5,761 bases of DNA from Alphaproteobacteria bacterium (GTDB taxonomy: Bacteria; Pseudomonadota; Alphaproteobacteria; UBA6615): positions 1-5,761 of the forward strand of contig JAURLR010000248.1 in assembly GCA_030831135.1 (NCBI GenBank). Reading direction: 5' to 3'. This document shows, piece by piece, positions 1 to 5,761 of this stretch. Every line of letters begins with the position of its first letter. Within the stretch, counting starts at the first letter, position 1. Both the position numbers and the translations under genes were made by a program. Under the pieces are notes generated by a model that saw only the letters and a program-made list of their open reading frames with translations, was not told the origin of the DNA and made no database searches.

Positions 1-2
1 CG

Positions 3-47
3 GCGGCAGCCCAAATGCTTCTGGATGCTTTTCGCGGGACCGAATAA
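3..47 (+). CDS. Possible C-terminal end of an upstream gene (partial, unidentified)
   Basis: Frame 3 is open from the window edge for 14 codons and reads AAAQMLLDAFRGTE, then TAA at 45–47. The sequence looks like an amphipathic C-terminal helix and ends just before the rpmB promoter, which suits the end of a codirectional gene. It is too short to identify, and chance is a real alternative: frame 2 is also open here, up to a TAA at 185–187. The stop codon lies inside a weak 5-bp hairpin (38–52) with no T-tract. Nothing else gene-like is visible in bases 1–60. Confidence 0.25.
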   Translation, partial: AAAQMLLDAFRGTE

Positions 48-58
48 CGGTCAACTCA

Positions 59-72
59 GGCTTGACCAAGCC
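59..72. repeat. 14-bp inverted repeat over the rpmB −35 element
   Basis: GGCTTG at 59–64 and CAAGCC at 67–72 are exact reverse complements separated by AC. The dyad covers the predicted −35 hexamer (62–67). It could be an operator half-site pair, but a 6+2+6 palindrome of this size can also arise by chance, and no known regulator site is recognised. Confidence 0.35.
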
Positions 73-90
73 GGTTGCTTACCCTAAAAA
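61..90 (+). promoter_or_regulatory. Probable housekeeping-sigma promoter of rpmB
   Basis: The −35 element is TTGACC at 62–67, or CTTGAC at 61–66 in the alphaproteobacterial style. After a 17-nt spacer comes the −10-like TAAAAA at 85–90 (CTAAAA at 84–89). The −35 is a near-perfect match and the −10 is moderate. Transcription would start near 96–98, giving a leader of roughly 45 nt before the rpmB start at 141. A perfect inverted repeat at 59–72 overlaps the −35. This is a sequence-only prediction. Confidence 0.5.
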
Positions 91-100
91 CTCCGCCGAA

Positions 101-118
101 CGCGCCGTCTTTGGCGCG
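101..118 (+). promoter_or_regulatory. Hairpin in the rpmB leader
   Basis: CGCGCC (101–106) and GGCGCG (113–118) form a perfect 6-bp GC stem closing the loop GTCTTT. It lies in the predicted 5' untranslated region, 12 nt before the Shine-Dalgarno GGAG at 131–134. There is no T-tract directly after it, so it is not a terminator. It could stabilise the leader or be a control element for a ribosomal-protein gene; neither role is shown by the sequence. Confidence 0.35.
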
Positions 119-140
119 AAACTTATTCATGGAGCGAAAT

Positions 141-428
141 ATGTCGCGCCGCTGCGCCATTACTGGCAAAGGCGTGATGACGGGTAACAACGTCAGTCAC
201 GCACACAACAAGACCCGCCGCCGGTTCCTGCCGAACCTGCAGACCACCATGCTGTACAGTGAAACGCTGGCGCGTGGCATTCGTGTCACCATGTCCACCA
301 AGGCCATCCGGACCGTGGAGCACAAGGGCGGCGTCGATTCCTTCCTGCGTGATACCGCAGTTTCCAAGCTGCCGCGTGAGCTTCGCCAGATGAAGCGCGA
401 CCTGGACAAGGTTGCCGTTGCCAACTGA
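141..428 (+). CDS. rpmB: 50S ribosomal protein L28
   Basis: This encodes large-subunit ribosomal protein bL28, 95 residues. It begins [12 protein letters not shown], followed by [19 protein letters not shown] at about residues 16–34, the hallmark N-terminal block of L28. The C-terminal half includes [13 protein letters not shown] and a Lys/Arg-rich helix. The length and the SRRC start fit alphaproteobacterial L28 proteins. The ATG at 141 is chosen because GGAG (131–134) lies 6 nt upstream and the family motif begins there; an in-frame TTG at 75 would add 22 unrelated residues and overlap the promoter. The gene has its own predicted promoter and ends 25 nt before a strong intrinsic terminator, so it is probably expressed mainly as a single gene, with tgt downstream receiving read-through at most. 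Confidence 0.97.
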   Translation: MSRRCAITGKGVMTGNNVSHAHNKTRRRFLPNLQTTMLYSETLARGIRVTMSTKAIRTVEHKGGVDSFLRDTAVSKLPRELRQMKRDLDKVAVAN

Positions 429-447
429 TCGTCGGTCTTTCCGATGA

Positions 448-1764
<1,317 letters not shown>

Positions 1765-1765
1765 G

Positions 1766-2752
1766 TTAGGGCAGCAACTCGAACACCATCAGGACTGTCG
1801 GCTGGGATGGCGAGAACTCGTTGTCGCTGGCGACATAGAGAACGGTCTGGCCCTGCAGCCCCTGAGCCGACGCGATAGCTTCGAAATTCGCGGTGACGAA
1901 GGGCGGATCAAGCCGTGCGATCTCGTTGGTCTGGATCGGGGCACCGGGGCGAAGCTGACGCTTGGAAAGGCTGGCAAACCGGGTGCCCGTCGGGTTTGCA
2001 GCCGTGCCGCGCCGTTCGATGACCACGATATCGCCATTTGCCAGAAGCGTGGCGCCAGTCGGCCGATAGGGCTGGTACAGCGCATAGGACATGGGGGTCC
2101 ATCTTGCGCCGTCGCCCAGCCAGGCAAAGGTAAAGCCGCGTGAGGTGGGCATGTCCTCGGCGATCAGCAGGATTTCGCGGTCCGCCGTCGCGCTTGCCGC
2201 TTCGATACCGCGTTCGGACCGGGCGCGCTCCAGGCCGACCGGCGTGTTGAGAAGCCGCGGTACGGTCTGCAGCGGCTTGACCGAGCGCGGGAAGTGCAAC
2301 AGCCGGTGTTTGCGTTCAAAGGCGACGAGCCAGCCCCCGTCGGGCATGCGTGCGATGGCCTCGATGGCCGAATCCAGACCGCGACCGCCGGCACCGATCA
2401 CCGGGCGAATATCATCAAGGGTCGCGCCGGACAGGTTCCCCGCCGCATTGTATTCGAGCGTCAGGTCAACAACGTCACCCCGGTCGGTCATCAGGTAGGC
2501 GGTGCGGCCCCCCAGTTCGATCTGCATTGCCGAGATGCCGCCGAACCTCGGATCATCGAAGGTGAGCTCAAGGCCGCCGCGAAAAAACAGCCGTCCGACA
2601 CGGTTCTGCTCGCCAAGGCCTTTGTGCAGGCTGATTTCCTTGGACCCGGCATGGGTAGGCGCGCCGGCAAGGGCAGAAATCAGGACAGTCAGGATCAGGA
2701 ATGTGCGCATAAGCCAGTATAACGCGGTTTGCGTTGAGCTGCGCCAGAGCAT
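1766..2752 (-). CDS. Exported esterase-like/phytase-like domain protein
   Basis: This 328-residue protein fits the 'esterase-like activity of phytase' family (Pfam Phytase-like, PF13449), a predicted beta-propeller. Recognisable blocks are FGGISAM (70–76), TDRG (89–92), IEAIARMPDGG (130–140), RGIEAAS (181–187), and the C-terminal pair NFEAIAS (289–295) and SDNEFSPSQPT (309–319) ending in a hydrophobic strand. Residues 15–35 form a signal peptide (MRTFLILTVLISALAG…THA) with likely cleavage after Ala35, so the mature protein is probably periplasmic. Its true substrate is unknown, and the family name should not be taken as proof of phytase or esterase activity. The ATG at 2752 lies 3 nt past the cobT stop and suggests translational coupling; an ATG at 2710 (residue 15) would give a tighter signal peptide. 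Neither has a good ribosome site. It is the last gene of the cobS–cobT array. Confidence 0.85.
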   Translation of the reverse strand: MLWRSSTQTALYWLMRTFLILTVLISALAGAPTHAGSKEISLHKGLGEQNRVGRLFFRGGLELTFDDPRFGGISAMQIELGGRTAYLMTDRGDVVDLTLEYNAAGNLSGATLDDIRPVIGAGGRGLDSAIEAIARMPDGGWLVAFERKHRLLHFPRSVKPLQTVPRLLNTPVGLERARSERGIEAASATADREILLIAEDMPTSRGFTFAWLGDGARWTPMSYALYQPYRPTGATLLANGDIVVIERRGTAANPTGTRFASLSKRQLRPGAPIQTNEIARLDPPFVTANFEAIASAQGLQGQTVLYVASDNEFSPSQPTVLMVFELLP

Positions 2753-2755
2753 GTT

Positions 2756-4645
2756 CTAGGCGACGCGCTTTCGTTTGCCGCCGCTGCGGCGTTTTCCGCC
2801 ATCTTCGACTTCGTCAAACAGCTCTGCCAGCTGGTCCATGACGGTGCCGCCAAGTTGTTCGGCGTCCACGATTGTCACTGCGCGCTTGTAGTAGCGGGTG
2901 ACATCATGGCCGATGCCGATGGCCAGCAGTTCAACGGGCGAATAGGTCTCGATCCACTCGATGATCTGCCGCAGATGACGTTCGAGATAATTGCCGGCAT
3001 TCACCGACAGGGTGGAATCATCCACCGGCGCGCCATCCGAGACGATCATCAGGATTCGCCGCTGCTCGGGGCGTCCCAGCAAACGGTTGTGCGCCCAGAG
3101 CAGGGCTTCCCCGTCGATGTTCTCCTTGAGCAGGCCCTCGCGCAGCATCAGTCCCAGATTCTTGCGGGCACGCCGCCACGGGGCATCGGCTGATTTATAG
3201 ATGATATGGCGCAGATCGTTCAGGCGCCCGGGATTGGCAGGCTTGCCGGCTGCGAGCCATTTCTCGCGCGACTGTCCGCCCTTCCAGGCGCGGGTGGTGA
3301 AGCCGAGAATTTCGACCTTCACGCCGCAGCGCTCGAGGGTTCGCGCGAGAATATCAGCGCTCATGGCGGCAACCGAAATCGGCCGACCACGCATGGAGCC
3401 TGAATTGTCGATCAGAAGCGTAACTACCGTGTCACGGAAGTTCATGTCCTTCTCGAGCTTGAAGCTCAGCGGATGGGCGGGGTTGGTGACAACCCGGGTC
3501 AGGCGGGCGGTATCGAGGATGCCTTCTTCCAGGTCGAAATCCCAGGTGCGCGTCTGCTTGGCCATGAGGCGCCGTTGCAGCCGGTTGGCAAGGCGTGAAA
3601 TCACGTTCTGCAGATGGCCGAGTTGCTGGTCCAGTTGCTGGCGCAGGCGGGCCAGCTCATCGGGGTCACACAAATCGGGTGCTTCGATCTCTTCATCGAA
3701 CTCGGTCGTGAACGCGCCGTAGACGAATTGTTCGCCCTGGTTGTGTCCGTATTCCGGCGGGCGCCAGGGCTGGCCGGGCGCATCGGGGTCTTCGTCTCCC
3801 GCACCGGGTTCCATATCCCCATCGCCATCCTCGAACGGCATGTCGGCTTCTTCGGTTTCCGCGCCGGCGTCTTCTTCCTCGCCGGCACCGTCCATGGAGC
3901 GCGCATCGCCGTCGCCCTCACCTTCGCCGGTGGTCTCGCCTTCGCCGTCTTCCTGGCTTTCGTCACTATCCTCGTTGGGATCTGGTTCGGCGTTGATCTC
4001 ATCATCGGCAAGGCCCAGATCGGAGATCATCTGCCGGACGATATCCTGGAACGCTTCCTGATCATCGAGGCGGTTGTCGAGACTGGCCAATGTGTCGCCG
4101 ATTTTGGACTCGACGAAGGGCCGCCAGAGATCGACCATCTGACGCGCCGATGGCGGTGGGGCAGATCCGGTGAGGGCCTCGCGCACGAGCATGGAAACCG
4201 CTTCGGCAACGGGGACCTGCTCGCGTTCGGTGATCCGGGCGTAACCCTTGTTGCGGCAGCGGACTTCGAGTGCGACTTCAAGATTTTCTGCGGCTCCAGC
4301 CATGCGCCGGGCTCCGATCGCCTCGACGCGTGCCTGTTCGACGGCGTCGTAAAGTGCGCGCGCAGCGGGTGCCGTGGGGATGCGGCTGGTGTGCAGCTCG
4401 GCATTGTGATGGCGCAGCTTCAAGGCCATGGCATCGGCTTCGCCGCGCGCCACGCTGACATCTTCGCGGGGCAGGTCGCGGTTGGGCAGCGGAATTCGGG
4501 CTTCCTTGCCGTAAAATCCCGGTGCGTCCGGCGTGAACGAGGCCGTCAGTTCGGGTTCGCGGGACATTGCCCGCATTGCCGAAGCCGTGACCCGGAGGAA
4601 TTCCTCGACCGGTCCGTCGTTGCTGTTTCTGCCTGATCCGGCCAT
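2756..4645 (-). CDS. cobT: Cobaltochelatase subunit CobT
   Basis: CobT (629 residues; about 631 in the classical Pseudomonas denitrificans protein) partners CobS in the cytoplasmic AAA+ complex that drives CobN to insert Co2+ into hydrogenobyrinic acid a,c-diamide in aerobic cobalamin synthesis. The N-terminal CobT domain includes [15 protein letters not shown] (103–117). Residues 213–290 are a very acidic, low-complexity Glu/Asp/Gly linker. The C-terminal von Willebrand A domain carries the MIDAS motif DNSGSM (413–418), a following FTTRAW (449–454) and VSDGAP (535–540). It ends in a basic tail rich in Lys and Arg (618–628). The ATG at 4645 is 6 nt past the cobS stop; no strong Shine-Dalgarno is seen, so coupled translation is likely. 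The MIDAS metal ligands are intact, so the protein looks functional. A long open frame antisense to it is a codon-usage shadow. Confidence 0.97.
   Translation of the reverse strand: MAGSGRNSNDGPVEEFLRVTASAMRAMSREPELTASFTPDAPGFYGKEARIPLPNRDLPREDVSVARGEADAMALKLRHHNAELHTSRIPTAPAARALYDAVEQARVEAIGARRMAGAAENLEVALEVRCRNKGYARITEREQVPVAEAVSMLVREALTGSAPPPSARQMVDLWRPFVESKIGDTLASLDNRLDDQEAFQDIVRQMISDLGLADDEINAEPDPNEDSDESQEDGEGETTGEGEGDGDARSMDGAGEEEDAGAETEEADMPFEDGDGDMEPGAGDEDPDAPGQPWRPPEYGHNQGEQFVYGAFTTEFDEEIEAPDLCDPDELARLRQQLDQQLGHLQNVISRLANRLQRRLMAKQTRTWDFDLEEGILDTARLTRVVTNPAHPLSFKLEKDMNFRDTVVTLLIDNSGSMRGRPISVAAMSADILARTLERCGVKVEILGFTTRAWKGGQSREKWLAAGKPANPGRLNDLRHIIYKSADAPWRRARKNLGLMLREGLLKENIDGEALLWAHNRLLGRPEQRRILMIVSDGAPVDDSTLSVNAGNYLERHLRQIIEWIETYSPVELLAIGIGHDVTRYYKRAVTIVDAEQLGGTVMDQLAELFDEVEDGGKRRSGGKRKRVA
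3776..4009 (-). repeat. Acidic low-complexity linker segment inside cobT
   Basis: This stretch encodes residues 213–290 of CobT, made mostly of Glu, Asp and Gly with short runs such as GEGEGDGD and GEEEDAGAE. At DNA level it is a degenerate set of TCGCC/TTC-type hexamers rather than an exact tandem repeat. A charged linker between the N-terminal domain and the VWA domain is usual in CobT; its length varies between species. Confidence 0.7.
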
Positions 4646-4651
4646 CGACCG

Positions 4652-5659
4652 TTACTGAGTCCGGGTTGCGGCAACCACGCTGTCTTCGAGATCGGTCCCG
4701 AAACAGCGCTGGTAGTATTCGGCCACGGTCGGGCGTTCGACTTCGTCACACTTGTTGAGGAATGTGACGGTGAAGGCGAGCGCAACCGATTCGAAAATCC
4801 GGGCATTCTCGGCCCAGGTGATCACGGTGCGCGGGGACATCACGGTAGAGATGTCTCCGCCAATGAAACCGGACCGGGTCAGGTCCGCCGTGGCCACCAT
4901 GGCAGAGACCGTCTCGCGGCCCTCGGGATTGTCGTAGTCCGGGCTTTTGGCGATCACGATATCGACCTCCTGCTGGTGGGGCAGGTAGTTCAGGGTTGTG
5001 ACGATGTTCCAGCGGTCCATCTGGGCCTGGTTGATCTGCTGGGTCCCGTGATACAGGCCCGTGGTGTCGCCCAGTCCGACCGTGTTCGCGGTGGCAAACA
5101 GGCGGAAGCTCGGATGCGGGCGCAGGACCTTGTTCTGGTCAAGCAGGGTCAGCTTGCTATCGGCTTCCAGCACGCGCTGGATCACGAACATCACATCCGG
5201 GCGACCGGCATCGTATTCGTCGAACACGAGCGCGCAGGGATGCTGCAACGTCCAGGGCAGCAGGCCTTCGCGGAACTCGGTGACCTGGGCACCGTCACGC
5301 AGGACAATGGCGTCCTTGCCGATCAGGTCGATGCGGCTGATGTGACTGTCCAGGTTGACGCGGATGCAGGGCCAGTTGAGCCGGGCGGCTACCTGTTCGA
5401 TATGGGTTGATTTACCGGTGCCGTGATAACCCTGCACCATCACGCGACGGTTGTGCGTGAAGCCGGCCAGAATGGCTCGTGTCGTATCGGGATCAAAGAT
5501 GTAGCCATCATCGAGCGCGGGCACATGAATGGTATTTTCAGAGAATGCCGGAACTTCCAGATCGGAATCGATTCCGAACATTTCGCGTACCGACACCGTT
5601 GTGTCGGGCTCGGGGCTGGTGGGCATGTCGGCGCTGGCAAGCGATTCAGTCGATTCCAT
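4652..5659 (-). CDS. cobS: Cobaltochelatase subunit CobS
   Basis: CobS is the AAA+ ATPase of aerobic cobaltochelatase, forming a ring with CobT that powers cobalt insertion by CobN. From the ATG at 5659 it has 335 residues, close to the 332 of the P. denitrificans protein, which it closely resembles as I recall that sequence. In this numbering the visible motifs are TTVSREVFG-like [11 protein letters not shown] (about 21–31), Walker [10 protein letters not shown] (77–85), Walker B LVFDEYD (144–150), sensor-1 FATANT (188–193), and the family blocks [17 protein letters not shown] and [16 protein letters not shown]. The start is uncertain: a TTG at 5680 adds 7 residues and has a better ribosome site (GGAAGAG, 5690–5696, 9 nt spacing), while the ATG has only GGA at 5667–5669. 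The ATG is preferred for codon and length. It lies 48 nt after the J-domain gene stop and 6 nt before cobT. Confidence 0.96.
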   Translation of the reverse strand: MESTESLASADMPTSPEPDTTVSVREMFGIDSDLEVPAFSENTIHVPALDDGYIFDPDTTRAILAGFTHNRRVMVQGYHGTGKSTHIEQVAARLNWPCIRVNLDSHISRIDLIGKDAIVLRDGAQVTEFREGLLPWTLQHPCALVFDEYDAGRPDVMFVIQRVLEADSKLTLLDQNKVLRPHPSFRLFATANTVGLGDTTGLYHGTQQINQAQMDRWNIVTTLNYLPHQQEVDIVIAKSPDYDNPEGRETVSAMVATADLTRSGFIGGDISTVMSPRTVITWAENARIFESVALAFTVTFLNKCDEVERPTVAEYYQRCFGTDLEDSVVAATRTQ

Positions 5660-5689
5660 CTTACGATCCGTGTTCGTCAAAAAAATTTA

Positions 5690-5696
5690 CTCTTCC
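5690..5696 (-). promoter_or_regulatory. Candidate ribosome binding site for a TTG start of cobS
   Basis: Read on the minus strand, GGAAGAG lies 9 nt before a TTG at 5680–5678 that is in frame with cobS. It is the only recognisable purine-rich site between the upstream stop codon and cobS. If used, CobS would begin MTNTDRK before the ATG-initiated Met. The spacer is AT-rich (TAAATTTTT), which would keep the site unstructured. Confidence 0.4.
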
Positions 5697-5707
5697 GCAC
5701 GACCCGT

Positions 5708-5761
5708 TCATGGGCCGGTCGATTGTGTCAGTGTCGCATAGGCCTGATTGATTGCCTTGAG
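5708..5761 (-). CDS. C-terminal end of a probable J-domain (DnaJ-like) protein, partial
   Basis: The minus strand is open from the window edge to a TGA at 5710–5708 and gives the last 17 residues, LKAINQAYATLTQSTGP. The pattern INQAYATL matches the last helix of a J-domain (compare INEAYEVL in DnaJ). A protein with its J-domain at the C-terminus next to cobS is a known arrangement in alphaproteobacteria, as I recall. The HPD motif lies outside the window, so the call rests on one short motif plus context. It is codirectional with cobS and its stop is 48 nt before the cobS ATG (27 nt before the TTG), so cotranscription is likely. Confidence 0.6.
   Translation of the reverse strand, partial: LKAINQAYATLTQSTGP

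Noticed and set aside
38..52. GACCG-AATAA-CGGTC hairpin as terminator of an upstream gene
   Set aside because: The stem is only 5 bp and no T-tract follows, so it is too weak to call.
75..140. TTG at 75 as a longer rpmB start
   Set aside because: It lies inside the predicted promoter spacer and adds residues that L28 does not have; the ATG at 141 has a good GGAG site.
2294..2722. Plus-strand open frame opposite the phytase-like gene
   Set aside because: Antisense shadow of a gene with clear family motifs and a signal peptide; no ribosome site or domain.
3614..4636. 340-codon open frame on the plus strand opposite cobT
   Set aside because: It mirrors the codon-position pattern of cobT, has a composition typical of antisense frames in GC-rich genes, matches no family I recognise, and cobT itself is an unmistakable full-length gene.

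Overview
The window is most likely from an alphaproteobacterial chromosome. It is GC-rich and carries the aerobic-pathway cobaltochelatase pair cobS–cobT, a linkage (J-domain protein, cobS, cobT, phytase-like protein, rpmB) that I recall from Rhizobiales and related orders. The L28 protein also has the alphaproteobacterial look. I cannot place the order or genus from the sequence.

Left part, plus strand (1–1764). A possible tail of an upstream gene (stop at 45–47) is followed by a CTTGAC-type promoter, a short leader with a hairpin, and rpmB (ribosomal protein L28). A strong intrinsic terminator follows, then tgt (tRNA-guanine transglycosylase). The Tgt is full length with all catalytic and zinc residues. 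It is not the usual Zymomonas/E. coli type: it has an insertion after the DSGGFQ motif and a substrate loop reading GGCLGGDS, which resembles Chlamydia and eukaryotic queuine-using enzymes.

Right part, minus strand (1766–5761, read right to left). This is a compact array: the last 17 codons of a probable J-domain protein, cobS (AAA+ ATPase of cobaltochelatase), cobT (its VWA/MIDAS partner), and an exported protein with an esterase-like/phytase-like domain. Gaps are 48, 6 and 3 nt, so a single transcript is likely. CobS and CobT form the ATP-driven ring that works with CobN (not in this window) to insert cobalt into hydrogenobyrinic acid a,c-diamide in aerobic cobalamin synthesis. The exported phytase-like protein has no established role in that step.

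The two halves converge with a single base between the tgt and phytase-like stop codons, and no terminator is visible at the junction. I see no tRNA or rRNA genes, insertion sequences, CRISPR arrays or integration sites. The most interesting point is the Tgt, which may use queuine rather than preQ1; this is an inference from a few residues.
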